A stretch of 64,000 nucleotides of DNA. It comes from Methanoregulaceae archaeon UBA467 (GTDB lineage: Archaea > Halobacteriota > Methanomicrobia > Methanomicrobiales > Methanospirillaceae). This document shows positions 49,501 through 59,618 of the stretch, in pieces. The notes beneath the pieces are model-generated. The model ran no database searches. It had not been told where the DNA came from and saw nothing but the letters and a program-made list of their open reading frames with translations. The stretch lies in NCBI GenBank assembly GCA_002503825.1, contig DASP01000012.1, forward strand, positions 62,001 through 126,000. The letters run 5' to 3'. The first letter of the stretch is position 1; each line of letters starts with the position of its first letter. The position numbers and the translations under genes are program-made.

Positions 49501-49747
49501 GCCTGCGAGAGAGATGAGGGCGGGTGAAAGAAAAAAGTCAGGGCACCACATGGATGAATATTCAACTCCCGCCCCTATCAGGGTTGTGGAAAGGATGCTG
49601 GCAGGGCCGTATTTACCGTGATGAATTCCGCCCGGAATGCCGGACTGAACCCGTCCCGTGCTCACGGCTCCTTCTTTATTGATTCTCACCGGAAACAGAA
49701 AAGACATTCAATGGCAGGTGGGGCGGTTCGTTACTGCCTGTATATTC

Positions 49748-50716
49748 TTATTTATTCTCACTGGAAACCCGGAACATCCCTTCCGGAACCCGGATCTCGA
49801 ACCGGGCGCCACTGCCCGGGATCCCGTTCTCCCCGATGGTCATCCCGGTGAGAGAGAGGATCTCCCGGGCAAGAAAGAGGCCGAGGCCGGAATTCTTCCC
49901 GGCACCTTTGTTGAACAGCACGGGCTTTATGTCCGGGCTGATGCCACTACCATTGTCCCCGAATGACAGAAGAAGTATGCCGTCGCGTTCCTGTGCGTCA
50001 ATGACGATGGAGTTCAGATGTACCCCGCCATGCTTTATGGCATTGTCAATGAGATTATAGAACACCTTTGCCAGGAGCGGGTCGGCAAAGACCTCGATAT
50101 CATTCCGTTTCACATCGATGCGGATATCCCCACGCGGGAGTTGCTGTGATGCGATCCGGATTAATTCAGAAAAATTCTGCCATTCCGGAGCCTGTACTCC
50201 CATATCCTCATAATCTTTTGTGAAATTGATCTGGTGTTCGATATTATCTGCGATTTTTTGCTCAGTTTTAATAAATTCTGACATCCGGGCCGGATCGTTC
50301 ATTGAGTCCTGGATCAGCTCAAGGTATCCCTTCAGTGCCATGAGCTGGTTCTTTATATCGTGGCGGGTGATTCCGGAGAGGATCTTGAGTTTTTTATTCG
50401 CGGCCTTCAGAGCATCCTCACTTCGCCGGAGCTTCTCGGTCTTCTCCTGCATTTCGTTTTTTCGCACCAGCTGGTAATACCTGACAAGGAACGTGCTGTC
50501 TGCGATGATCAGGAAAATAAGAAACGTGGTGGTGGAGAAGGTAAAATGCTGCGCAGGATCGTCAAGAACCCCATCCGACCACTGAACCGCGAGCCACCAG
50601 TATGGGAGTATGATGGCTGCCAGGAGAATAGTGGTGAACAGTGCCCGTACCGCTGGTCCATCTGTCCATTTTCGCTCTGCCGGCACCCGTGCAGCACTAT
50701 TCCCCCAACTTCCCAT
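49748..50716 (-). CDS. Membrane sensor histidine kinase
   Basis: 322 residues. Two membrane helices (about 25-45 and 62-82) lead through a coiled coil to the kinase core. The phospho-acceptor His is in ITRHDIKNQ, the N box is FYNLIDNAIKHGG, then GDNGSGI and GLGLFLAREI. This is the same methanogen-type kinase as in the large PAS kinase at 3471. The short sensor part has no recognised domain, so it may rely on a partner. The gene is divergent from the membrane protein at 50785 with 68 bases between; a common promoter region is likely. Confidence 0.9.
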   Translation of the reverse strand: MGSWGNSAARVPAERKWTDGPAVRALFTTILLAAIILPYWWLAVQWSDGVLDDPAQHFTFSTTTFLIFLIIADSTFLVRYYQLVRKNEMQEKTEKLRRSEDALKAANKKLKILSGITRHDIKNQLMALKGYLELIQDSMNDPARMSEFIKTEQKIADNIEHQINFTKDYEDMGVQAPEWQNFSELIRIASQQLPRGDIRIDVKRNDIEVFADPLLAKVFYNLIDNAIKHGGVHLNSIVIDAQERDGILLLSFGDNGSGISPDIKPVLFNKGAGKNSGLGLFLAREILSLTGMTIGENGIPGSGARFEIRVPEGMFRVSSENK

Positions 50717-50784
50717 TAGTAAAATGTTTGTGTGAGACGGACTTAAATGATATGTGAATGGTGTCTTCCGTGAGGTTACAGGAA

Positions 50785-51393
50785 ATGCCGGATCTCACTG
50801 AATCCGTAACAACAACAAAACAGAAACCTGTACCGTTTTTCCTGTACCTTGCCCTGTTGTTCCTGCTGATTTGTATCAATGCACTGGGTGCAAAGTTTGC
50901 AGTATTCTCTTTTGAACTGGCTCCCGGGGTCTCTTCGGTCTATATCATCGTCGCCGTGATGATCGTCTTTGGCCTGTGGTTCGGCTTGTACGGGGCAATT
51001 GCAGCGTATTTCGGATGTTTCATCGGGGCAGGCATGTTAAGTGGCATCCCTCCTGACGTCAATATCTACTGGTCTCTTGCCGATTTCTGGGAAGTGCTCA
51101 TCCCGCTTGCGGCATTCAGGGCATTTGGATGTGATCCGGGCCTTAAAAACTGGCGGGACGCCGGTGTTCTCCTGGTATTCGGGATCATACTCAATAACGT
51201 GGCAGGGGCCACCTGGGGAGCGGTCGGTCTTGCCCTGGGAGGAGAGATCCCATGGTCGGAGGTTGTACAGGTGTGCTACGGCTGGCTGTCCGTGAACCTG
51301 ATCGTGTGCATCGTTCTCCTCCCCCTGATGCTTTTCTTCATTACACCCTACCTCCGGGATCACGAGCTGTACGTCAGGCGGTACTGGCATTAG
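50785..51393 (+). CDS. Polytopic membrane protein, MASE1/ECF-S-like
   Basis: 202 residues with five or six membrane helices. The ATG at 50785 is taken because GAGGT stands eight bases before it; nine more codons are open upstream. Motifs such as APGVSSVYIIVAVMIVFGLWFGLYGAIAAY resemble MASE1 sensory domains and S components of ECF importers, where a Gly-rich helix pair is common. No ECF module or enzyme domain is attached. As it is divergent from a kinase with a minimal sensor, it might be the missing input part of that kinase. Confidence 0.72.
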   Translation: MPDLTESVTTTKQKPVPFFLYLALLFLLICINALGAKFAVFSFELAPGVSSVYIIVAVMIVFGLWFGLYGAIAAYFGCFIGAGMLSGIPPDVNIYWSLADFWEVLIPLAAFRAFGCDPGLKNWRDAGVLLVFGIILNNVAGATWGAVGLALGGEIPWSEVVQVCYGWLSVNLIVCIVLLPLMLFFITPYLRDHELYVRRYWH

Positions 51394-51639
51394 GGCCTTT
51401 ATATTTTTAAATTCCGGATCAGACGCGGGTTTTTAGTGGAAATTAAAGCAGATAATCCTGCTGACGAGGGGACTATCCTGTTCTTCTCTCATGGATTTTA
51501 CCCTGGCCGTGACTATCGCCACTTCGTAACAGGGTTCACGAGTACACTATCCTGTTCTCATCTCATGGATGGAACTGCAGGGTTCAGCCCGGAAATGGAT
51601 ATTTTACCGGTCGGACCGGGAAACGAGAGCCTGTTATTT

Positions 51640-53607
51640 TCAGAGAGCGGAATCGTGGATAAATTTCCGGACATTCTCCACGCTCCCCACCACAACCACG
51701 AGGTCGTCAGGTTCAAGGGACGATTCGCCCCCGGGATTCAGGAGGGTCTGATCTCCACGCCGGATTGCAATCACGCTGATCCCCTTCTCCTGTCGCCACC
51801 GGGTCTCTGCCAGGATCTTCCCGGCATACGGGCTCTCATCCGAAATCCTGAACGATGCGACATCAAGGTCAGGGAGGTGCAGCCTGAGACGGGCGAGGGG
51901 AGTTGCCGGAAAATTCCGAAGCATCTCATAATTTTCAGCCCGGATCTCTTCCACGAGCCGGTTAATCTCTTCCGTCGGGGTGAGATAGTTCCGCAGCACC
52001 CGGGCAAAGAGTCCGACCGACGTTTCAAACTCCTCGGGGATTACTTCATTTGCACCGAGGCTCCTGAGCGGCGAGACCTCGCTGACAAACCGGGTCCTGA
52101 CAAGGATATGGACCCGGGAATTCATGGACCTGGCACCCTGGACAACCTGCTGCGTGGCAATCCTGTCGGCGATGACCACGACGATGCTGCGGGCATCCCG
52201 GATTCCTGCGAGTTCCAGCACCGCCGCCTGGGTCGCATCCCCGTAAAATATTGGCTCTCCACGTTCGCATTCCTCTCTGACAACGTCGGGATTGATATCT
52301 ATGATACGGTAGGGAATTCCGGCATACTTAGCTGCACGGGCAACATTCTTGCCGTTGAGCCCGTACCCGACGATGATTAAGTGGTCAGCTGTCGCCGGGG
52401 CACGGGTGAGATCGAACCCGCAGGACGGCCCCATGATATCCCCCATTTTATCAGAGAGGTGTCCGGCGATCCGGTGTGATGACCCTATCACGAAGGGCGT
52501 CGCGAGCATCGTAACCAGTGTGACATCAAGGATTACCTGGTAGATGCTCCCGGGTATCAGCCCGAAATCTTCTCCCGCCTTTGCAAGGATAAAAGAAAAT
52601 TCCCCGATCTGGCAGAGTGCCAGCCCGGTGAGGATCCCGGTCCGGCGGGGGAGGTTTAAAAAAACGGTCGTAATCGACCCGGTAAAAAATTTCAGGACGA
52701 TGATGCCGGCCGCAAGTCCGAGGATGAGCAGCGGTTGCGAGAGGAAAAACCCGACATCGAGGAGCATCCCGATCGAGATGAAAAAGAACCCGGCAAACAG
52801 GTCTCGAAACGGCATTATATGGCTTAATGCAGCCACACTGAACTCCGATTCAGAGATCATCAGGCCGGCGATGAAGGCACCGAGTGCAAGCGAGACGCCG
52901 GTCTGGCTGATAATCCATGCAATGGCAAAGCAGACGGCGATCACGCTCAGCAGGAATAATTCCTGGCTTTTTACCTTTGCTGAATAATAGAGAAGCCGCG
53001 GCACGATGTAGCGGGTACTGAAAATCACCAGTCCGACGACGGCAATACCGGTGAGAAAGAGCAGGACGATGGACGAAGCCCCGTATTGTTCAGACCCGGC
53101 AAGGATCGGGGTGATAAACATCAGGGGTATAAGCATGAGGTCCTGGAAAATCAGGATTGAAAGTGCAGTTTTCCCGTGAATGCTCTCGAGCTCGCCCCGC
53201 TCCTGCAGTACTCTCATCACGATGGCGGTACTCGAGAGCGATACAAGAAGACCGAGAAAAATAGCCTGGTTGAGCGAAGTGCCAAAAAACAGGGCGCCGG
53301 CCATGACGCAGGCGGTTGTCATGACCATCTGGAGCGTGCCCCCGAGGACGACTAATTTTTTCACTTCAAAGAGGCTTTTTAAGGAGAACTGGATCCCGAT
53401 GGTGAACAGGAGAAAAATGACGCCGATTTCGGCGAACAGTTCGATGATCTGGGGGTCCCCCACCACGCTCAGCACGAACGGGCCGGCAAGGATCCCTGAA
53501 AGGATATACCCGATTATGAGGGGTATTTTGAAAAAATTACAGATAAACAGGACAAAAAGTGAGAGGATCAGGATGAGCATGACTTCCGTTAAAAAAATGG
53601 TATCCAT
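51640..53607 (-). CDS. Kef-type cation/proton antiporter with TrkA-N and TrkA-C domains
   Basis: 655 residues. About 1-385 form the 12-13-helix CPA2 antiporter; residues about 405-520 are a TrkA-N (RCK) NAD-binding domain with GYGLNGKNVARA; about 560-655 are TrkA-C. It should exchange K+ or Na+ for protons, gated by a nucleotide. Full-length KefB/C-type domain order is kept. The next two genes on the same strand are also ion-coupled transporters, separated by short gaps but with their own upstream TATA-like DNA. Confidence 0.94.
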   Translation of the reverse strand: MDTIFLTEVMLILILSLFVLFICNFFKIPLIIGYILSGILAGPFVLSVVGDPQIIELFAEIGVIFLLFTIGIQFSLKSLFEVKKLVVLGGTLQMVMTTACVMAGALFFGTSLNQAIFLGLLVSLSSTAIVMRVLQERGELESIHGKTALSILIFQDLMLIPLMFITPILAGSEQYGASSIVLLFLTGIAVVGLVIFSTRYIVPRLLYYSAKVKSQELFLLSVIAVCFAIAWIISQTGVSLALGAFIAGLMISESEFSVAALSHIMPFRDLFAGFFFISIGMLLDVGFFLSQPLLILGLAAGIIVLKFFTGSITTVFLNLPRRTGILTGLALCQIGEFSFILAKAGEDFGLIPGSIYQVILDVTLVTMLATPFVIGSSHRIAGHLSDKMGDIMGPSCGFDLTRAPATADHLIIVGYGLNGKNVARAAKYAGIPYRIIDINPDVVREECERGEPIFYGDATQAAVLELAGIRDARSIVVVIADRIATQQVVQGARSMNSRVHILVRTRFVSEVSPLRSLGANEVIPEEFETSVGLFARVLRNYLTPTEEINRLVEEIRAENYEMLRNFPATPLARLRLHLPDLDVASFRISDESPYAGKILAETRWRQEKGISVIAIRRGDQTLLNPGGESSLEPDDLVVVVGSVENVRKFIHDSAL

Positions 53608-53795
53608 TCACCACTACATGGTGTCTTAAAAATAAATATCTTGGGTAGTCATGGAGATTCCGGCTCCATCTGCTTCCCGGATTCACCGGCCTGCACATCC
53701 TTTCCGGCGGCATGGACCCGGCTGCTGATGTCACACCGATTCATCACACGCACCGGCCTGTATTTTTGGATAAAGAGGGATATGACCCGGTTTTT

Positions 53796-55238
53796 TTACT
53801 TCCTTATACGGATACGGTCCGCGATCCTGCAGCCCCTGAACCAGCAGAACGTGACGATGAGTACCAGCACAACAAGGATAATTGTAACAATTCCCTCTGC
53901 CTGCAGGAGTGTCCCGATAAACCTGCTTCCCGGGAGGATTCTCAAACCCGGGTAATCAATGCCTGACAGCAGTCGGGCCCCGGTCGTGATGACGAGGACC
54001 CCGGGTATGACAACCCTGCACAGGGGATGGATAATCCTGCTGAGTGCCGGCCCGATCTCGTTATCGAGCACTTTCCGGGGCAGGAACCAGGCGAAGGCGA
54101 CAGCGAGGAGTATAGCCGCAATGGGCAGGCCCAGCGTCCCCACCGTCTCATCCATAAAATCAAGCACACGTATCCCGCCGATCCGTAAATCGACGGCACT
54201 ATAGGAGAGGGCGGCAGGAAGACCTGCGATGATGACTGCACCGGTAAGAACCGCCGCTGCCCGTCCCCTGGACCAGCCAAGCGACTCGCGGATGGCGGCC
54301 ACGCTTACTTCCAGCATGGATATTGAAGAGGTAAGTGCTGCAAAGAAGAGCACGAGGAAAAATGCCGATGCGATGAGCCAGCCTCCCGGCATTACGGCAA
54401 AGGCTTTCGGCAGGGTGGAAAAGGCCAGCTCCGCCCCGGCGGTCGGGACCAGTCCGAAGGAAAAAACTATCGGAAAGATCACGATGCCTGCCAGCATGGC
54501 GACGCCGACATCGGCCACGGTGATTATCAGTGAGGCGACCGGCAGCCCCTGCTCCCGGCTGGTGTAGGCCCCGTAGGTAAGCAGGATACCAGTACCCACC
54601 GAAAGGGAGAAGAAGGCCTGCCCGAACGCCGCACTCCAGATGAGGGGATTGCCCAGAACAGAGAAATCAGGAGTGATAAAAAATGCCATCCCTTCGGAAA
54701 ACCCCGGCGCCGTCGAACCATAAATGGCGAGGAGAACGAGGATTACGATCGAGACAGGGATCAGGATAAAGGAGATCCGTTCGATTCCTGCCCGTATGCC
54801 ACGGGATACAACAATCCCGGTCAGGCATGCCGTCACTATGAACATGATCACCGGCACCCACCCGGATACGAAACCGGAGAATGGGACGGTCTCACCGGCC
54901 AGCGAGAAGAGGGAATACCCGAGCGTCCACCCGGTAATCACCAGGTAGTATGAGAACACGAGAAACACGATCACGCAGAGAAGCCACCCGATAATCCTGA
55001 ACTGCGGCCGTACCGAACGGAAGGCACTGACCACAGTCCCACGGAAGTGCCGGCCCATAGCCAGTTCGAAGATCATGAGCGGAAGGGCGCACAGAAAAAC
55101 GGCGATAAGGTACGGGACGAGGTATGCCCCTCCCCCGTTCTGGCCCACCACGGATGAGAAACGCCAGATATTTCCAATGCCGACTGCCGAACCAATCGCC
55201 GCGAGAATAAACCCTGTCCGTGATGACCACTGCTCCAT
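53796..55238 (-). CDS. SNF (neurotransmitter:sodium symporter) family transporter
   Basis: 480 residues, 11-12 helices of the LeuT fold. Helix 1 carries the family signature GSAVGIGNIWRFSSVVGQNGGGAY in outline, which forms the Na+ and substrate site. It should import an amino acid or a related zwitterion with Na+. In its setting among antiporters and an osmolyte operon, uptake of a compatible solute or of lysine precursor amino acids is plausible but not shown. Confidence 0.94.
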   Translation of the reverse strand: MEQWSSRTGFILAAIGSAVGIGNIWRFSSVVGQNGGGAYLVPYLIAVFLCALPLMIFELAMGRHFRGTVVSAFRSVRPQFRIIGWLLCVIVFLVFSYYLVITGWTLGYSLFSLAGETVPFSGFVSGWVPVIMFIVTACLTGIVVSRGIRAGIERISFILIPVSIVILVLLAIYGSTAPGFSEGMAFFITPDFSVLGNPLIWSAAFGQAFFSLSVGTGILLTYGAYTSREQGLPVASLIITVADVGVAMLAGIVIFPIVFSFGLVPTAGAELAFSTLPKAFAVMPGGWLIASAFFLVLFFAALTSSISMLEVSVAAIRESLGWSRGRAAAVLTGAVIIAGLPAALSYSAVDLRIGGIRVLDFMDETVGTLGLPIAAILLAVAFAWFLPRKVLDNEIGPALSRIIHPLCRVVIPGVLVITTGARLLSGIDYPGLRILPGSRFIGTLLQAEGIVTIILVVLVLIVTFCWFRGCRIADRIRIRK

Positions 55239-55415
55239 GAAAAATACCGCTCCGTAGGATTGTTATATTTATTACAGGTAAAAATTGGTTCCGGAACCGT
55301 TCATAAGGACACTTACCGCCCGGTGAGATCCGCCCGGAAGCGGAAGCCTTAGCGGCACGATTGTTTTCATATCCTTACAGGTATCAGGCGCTCCCGGAAA
55401 CCGCAGGGAAAAGTA

Positions 55416-56609
55416 TCATATCTCCGCTGCCGGTTCACAGTATTCGCCCTTGTAGAACCAGTTCCTGTACACAATCGGTGTGATAAGGGTAGTGAGCAGG
55501 CTCATGAGGATGATGATGACAAAGACCTCCTGGCCGATATATCCCTGTTCAAGCCCGATGAGTGCGACGATCATGGCTACTTCCCCTCTCGGCGCCATAC
55601 CAAATCCTATAATCAATGCATCCTTTGTGCACATACCCGCGGCACGGGCAGGTATGGCACACCCCGCCACCTTGGTGATGATTGCGACAACCGTGAGGAC
55701 GACGAGGAAGGGCAGGATCGCCAACGTGATCATCTTGAAGTCGGCGACCACCCCGAGCGAGACAAAGAATATGGCGGCGAAGATGATCTTTAAGAATTCG
55801 GCCCCCTCCTTGATATCCACGCTCCGTTTCAGCGAGAGCCCCTCGAACGAGATCCCGGCGATAAATGCCCCGACGATAGCAGAGAGTCCCATTATTTCTG
55901 CGATCATCGCATAGAGGAACGCAAACATCATTGCGAAGATGAAGATGAACTCCGGGTACCTGGACACAAAAGTGGTATGGTCCAGTTTTACCAGGAACCG
56001 GGTAACAACCAGGATCCCGAATGCCCCGGCAAGTACCAGGAACAGTACGGTTTTTAAGAGGATGAAGAGTATGACTTCGGGGGAGAACGCACCGGCTACC
56101 ACGTCCCCGGTGATGGCCAGGGCGATAAGGCTGAGCACGTCGTCGATGACCGCCGCACCGATGATGGCCCTGGCAGGACCGGTCTGGAGCTTATCCATTT
56201 CCTGAAGGATATTGGCCGTGATGGCAATGCTCGTCGCCGTGAGTGCCGTTCCTATGAACAGTGCTGATGAAAAATCCATACCCGCCCATACTGCAACGGC
56301 ATAGCCGCCTATCCATGGCACTATCACCCCGGCAAGGGCGATGAGGGCATAGGATGGTTTGAGGATATCTTTTAACTTGAATTCAAACCCGATGACAAAG
56401 AGCAGGATCACTGCCCCGAGATGGGCCAGGCCTCGCACGAACTCGTTGTACGAGACAAGCCCGAGAACGCTCGGGCCGATTATGACCCCGACCAGGATAA
56501 TGCCTACCACCGCGGACTGGTTGATCCGGGATGCGATCAGGTATCCCCCGAGTGCGGCAAAGAGGAGAAGGCTCACCTGGAATTCAGGGCTTGCAAAGAT
56601 CCCTTCCAT
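55416..56609 (-). CDS. CPA2 Na+(K+)/H+ antiporter (NapA/GerN-like)
   Basis: 397 residues from the ATG at 56609; the open extension to 56711 is not family-like. Twelve to thirteen helices with the signature pair of acidic residues in helix 5, IGAAVIDDVLSLIALAI, and FIAGISFEGLSLKR after it. No TrkA domain is attached. This is a Na+ or K+ for proton exchanger of the NapA kind. It has no clear ribosome site, so a leaderless message is likely. Confidence 0.92.
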   Translation of the reverse strand: MEGIFASPEFQVSLLLFAALGGYLIASRINQSAVVGIILVGVIIGPSVLGLVSYNEFVRGLAHLGAVILLFVIGFEFKLKDILKPSYALIALAGVIVPWIGGYAVAVWAGMDFSSALFIGTALTATSIAITANILQEMDKLQTGPARAIIGAAVIDDVLSLIALAITGDVVAGAFSPEVILFILLKTVLFLVLAGAFGILVVTRFLVKLDHTTFVSRYPEFIFIFAMMFAFLYAMIAEIMGLSAIVGAFIAGISFEGLSLKRSVDIKEGAEFLKIIFAAIFFVSLGVVADFKMITLAILPFLVVLTVVAIITKVAGCAIPARAAGMCTKDALIIGFGMAPRGEVAMIVALIGLEQGYIGQEVFVIIILMSLLTTLITPIVYRNWFYKGEYCEPAAEI

Positions 56610-56850
56610 GATGGTATATACTATGCTGTTCCGGTCAAAAAAGAATTCTGTGAAAGGAGTATAACGATATCGGAGACCGGCAGAAGGAAGTTTCCTGCAC
56701 ATGTCCGGCACGGGTCATCATCAGCCTGGAGATTGCTGCAGGCATCAGGGTGGACGCACGTGAACTCAAGGGGTCCCGGGGATCAACCGCCGGATCAGTC
56801 ATAACATGGCGTTCCATGCAATCATGGGCACTCCTGATCCCGGCCCGTAG

Positions 56851-56860
56851 ATTTATATGC
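56851..56860 (+). promoter_or_regulatory. TATA box of the DUF2769 gene
   Basis: ATTTATATGC lies about 50 bases before the ATG at 56909, a good fit to an archaeal TATA box. Confidence 0.5.
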
Positions 56861-56908
56861 CGGCAGGAATAATTTCAGGTCACCAGACGAAAGGGATGTG
56901 AAAACAGC

Positions 56909-57196
56909 ATGGACAAATTTATGGAGATAGCACAGAAGATGGAGAAGATGTCCCCTGATGAGAAAAAGCAGGTGATGATGAAGAACAGGTCGATCTGCAT
57001 CTGTGCAAAATGCCCGTCCTATACGACGTGCATGAAGGTGAAGGAAGAACTGCTCTTCTGTTCGACAGGAAAAAGCACGTGTACCGTTGAGAAGAAAGCC
57101 TGTATCTGCCCGTCATGCCCGGTGACCGGCATGATGGGGCTTTCCCATGCATATTACTGCATAAAGGGATCCGAGAAAGAACAACGTGGAATGTAA
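56909..57196 (+). CDS. DUF2769 cysteine-rich protein
   Basis: 95 residues. A helical N terminus (about 1-28) leads to nine cysteines in CxC, CxxC and CxxxxxC patterns (CICAKCPSYTTC, CSTGKSTC, CICPSCPV). This is the DUF2769 family of methanogen-enriched small proteins. Cys spacing suggests zinc or Fe-S binding. No function is known. It stands alone with its own TATA box. Confidence 0.88.
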   Translation: MDKFMEIAQKMEKMSPDEKKQVMMKNRSICICAKCPSYTTCMKVKEELLFCSTGKSTCTVEKKACICPSCPVTGMMGLSHAYYCIKGSEKEQRGM

Positions 57197-57402
57197 TCAA
57201 TCCCTTTTTCTTTAATTAAAAATCCTGTATACTTTTTTCATCTTTTTCAGGAAGGAAAGGACCATTACCCGATGATCCCTGCGGTAACGGGCCATGGATA
57301 CTGATTCATTGTCGTGTCCGCTGTCACCGGTAGTGGTGCCGGTCGGCCAGAATGGTTATCCCGATTCAGGACTACCTGGAACTATCCGATGAGTAAAAGG
57401 GA

Positions 57403-57558
57403 ATGTTCCGGCATGGTTTCGTGAACTGCACCGATCTTCCCGGATACGATCTCAGCAACCCTGAAGAGTATGAAAGGGCACGCCTGAGTGGATTGTTTCA
57501 TACGAAATGCCCGGAACTTGTCAGGGATGCCGCTGCAATCCTTGAGCGTATTCTCTAA
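57403..57558 (+). pseudogene. C-terminal remnant of a C_GCAxxG_C_C family protein
   Basis: A 51-codon frame matches the C-terminal third of C_GCAxxG_C_C family redox proteins: NCTDLPGYDLSNPEEY, then KCPELVRDAAAILERIL to the stop. Both late conserved cysteines are present. An in-frame TAA ends the frame just upstream of the ATG, and no C-GCAxxG motif is visible in any frame before it. The N-terminal two thirds, with the defining motif, have been lost. Confidence 0.65.
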
Positions 57559-58304
57559 TACAGTTGAATTGAACCGGATATGCAGATGATACAGCGACAG
57601 GGGCCGTTCACGGGTAAAATTCATAATGACCACATGTGGATATGCCTCCCCCGTCGTGCTCCGGCCGTCAGGCTCTGTCAGATACTCATCCGGGAATTTT
57701 CCTCGCTGACTCCCGGCATGGGTTGTAACAGTCTGAAGAAATAATTGCTTCACGGACAACGGAAGGATAATGGAACTTAATATACCGCCATACAATTTAT
57801 TTTTTTACTGGCCTGATTCCACCACATTCTCTACTTTCAGGAAAACACGGATCCCCTTTCCATTCCATGAGGATAATGCCGGGCTCCATGATCAGGTGTG
57901 TCGCGTGCGGGATCTGCTTCAGGTTGGCAGGGGTGCGGTTGTTCCCGGCACCCATACGCACGGTCTTCCGGTCAGTTATGTCCGGTGAGCCGGATACCGC
58001 TGAATCGATATTCCTGTCGCGGTCCGCGGTACTCAGCGTCCCAATCCCTTGCGGCCTGTTAAAATATTCCAGTCGTTTCTATGACATCATACCCACTGCT
58101 AAAGCGTTGAATCAGGATTTACCGGACGATGCTTAAATGATTTGGACAGGGGCCGACACTCGTCCCTGTAAAGTCCCGTCACGCGATGCCACGAGCGATA
58201 ATAATTTAAATGACCCAATTTTTAAATCAGAACCTTTTATTAAATTATTCGATTATTATATATATAATCGTAACCTATAATAATACCCAGGGGATGATTT
58301 TAAA
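57559..58304. other. Intergenic, ablA promoter region
   Basis: Several open frames on both strands lack recognisable sequence and are not called. The last 110 bases are very AT-rich and hold the promoter of the lysine aminomutase gene. Confidence 0.4.
58250..58270 (+). promoter_or_regulatory. TATA region with inverted repeat before ablA
   Basis: CGATTAT (58250-58256) and ATAATCG (58264-58270) form a perfect seven-base inverted repeat around TATATAT. It covers the likely TATA box, about 35-55 bases before the ATG at 58305. A protein bound here would block transcription start, a simple way for salt control. Function is inference. Confidence 0.5.
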
Positions 58305-59618
58305 ATGACGTATAATTCAGCTAATTTAAAACAAATAGCCCATAATATCGATGGAGATGATGAGAGCCATGAATTCTGGAAAGACTGGAAATGGCAGCTG
58401 AAACATTCCATCAAAGACTTATCTACACTGGAAAGGCTTCTCAATATCAATTTTCCGGATGCATATCGTGCACAGATGGAAGAGACCATACGAAAATTCC
58501 CGATGTCTATCACACCCTATTACCTTTCTCTCATCGATACCGACGATTACCAGAATGATCCGATCTTCCTGCAGGCAGTCCCCTCCCCAAAGGAGCTGGT
58601 GATCGAGCAGTGCGACATGTCCGATCCCCTGGCAGAGGACAAGGACAGTCCGGTTTCCCTGATTACCCACCGGTACCCGGACCGTGTACTGTTCCTGGTG
58701 AGCAACACCTGTTCCATGTACTGCCGCCATTGCACGAGGAAACGGCATGTCGGTGATATCGACTCCATTCCCGGCGAGTCTGAAATAAAAGAAGCGATTC
58801 AGTATATCAGGAACCACCCTGAGATCAGGGACGTCCTTCTCTCTGGAGGCGATCCCCTGATGCTCCCGGACGATTACCTCGAATGGGTACTCGAAGAACT
58901 CCATTCCATTCCTCATGTTGAAGTGATAAGGATCGGTTCACGAATGCCGGTCGTGCTCCCGTACCGGATTACCGATAAACTGGTATCCATGCTGTCAAAG
59001 TACCACCCGGTCTGGATAAACACCCATTTCAACCACCCAAAAGAGATCACTGAAGCAAGCAGGACTGCCCTCCGCAGGCTGGCAAATGCCGGAATTCCCC
59101 TTGGGAACCAGACCGTGCTGCTGGCGGGTGTCAATGACTGCCCGAGGATCATGAAGGAACTGGTCCAGAAACTGGTCAGGAACAGGGTCCGACCCTATTA
59201 CCTGTACCAGTGCGACCTTTCCGAGGGATTATCCCATTTCAGGACGCCGGTGGCAAAGGGAGTCGAGATTATCGAGAACCTTGTCGGCCATACCTCGGGA
59301 TTTGCCGTCCCCACGTATGTCATTGATGCACCGGGAGGCGGGGGTAAGATACCGGTCATGCCCAATTACCTGGTCTCGTGGTCGGTGCATAAAGTGGTGC
59401 TCCGCAATTACGAAGGGGTCATCTGTACCTACCAGGAACCCGATACGTACGACCGTATCACCTGTGACGGAAACTGCCAGGACTGCAGGCTCCAGCTGAA
59501 ATTAGATACCCCTGACGAGACCAGGGTGGTGGGAATCGCAAAACTCCTGGCAGACAATGATGAGGCCACCACTCTCATCCCGCAGGATACGGAGCGGGTG
59601 GACCGGCGCAATGAGTGA
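58305..59618 (+). CDS. ablA: Lysine 2,3-aminomutase
   Basis: 437 residues. A radical-SAM cluster motif CSMYCRHC (CxxxCxxC) lies near residue 135. The PLP-binding lysine is in [10 protein letters not shown] near residue 350. It moves the alpha-amino group of L-lysine to the beta position to give beta-lysine. The C-terminal tail has three more Cys (CDGNCQDC) that likely bind zinc. The gene for the acetyltransferase follows with an eight-base overlap, so the product is made into N-epsilon-acetyl-beta-lysine, an osmolyte of methanogens. The abl pair is induced by salt in studied species. Confidence 0.95.
   Translation: MTYNSANLKQIAHNIDGDDESHEFWKDWKWQLKHSIKDLSTLERLLNINFPDAYRAQMEETIRKFPMSITPYYLSLIDTDDYQNDPIFLQAVPSPKELVIEQCDMSDPLAEDKDSPVSLITHRYPDRVLFLVSNTCSMYCRHCTRKRHVGDIDSIPGESEIKEAIQYIRNHPEIRDVLLSGGDPLMLPDDYLEWVLEELHSIPHVEVIRIGSRMPVVLPYRITDKLVSMLSKYHPVWINTHFNHPKEITEASRTALRRLANAGIPLGNQTVLLAGVNDCPRIMKELVQKLVRNRVRPYYLYQCDLSEGLSHFRTPVAKGVEIIENLVGHTSGFAVPTYVIDAPGGGGKIPVMPNYLVSWSVHKVVLRNYEGVICTYQEPDTYDRITCDGNCQDCRLQLKLDTPDETRVVGIAKLLADNDEATTLIPQDTERVDRRNE

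Noticed and set aside
51436..52380. Plus-strand frame of 314 codons
   Set aside because: It lies antisense to the Kef-type antiporter, whose domains are unmistakable.
57382..57795. Minus-strand frame of 137 codons
   Set aside because: Antisense to the C_GCAxxG_C_C remnant; no recognisable sequence.
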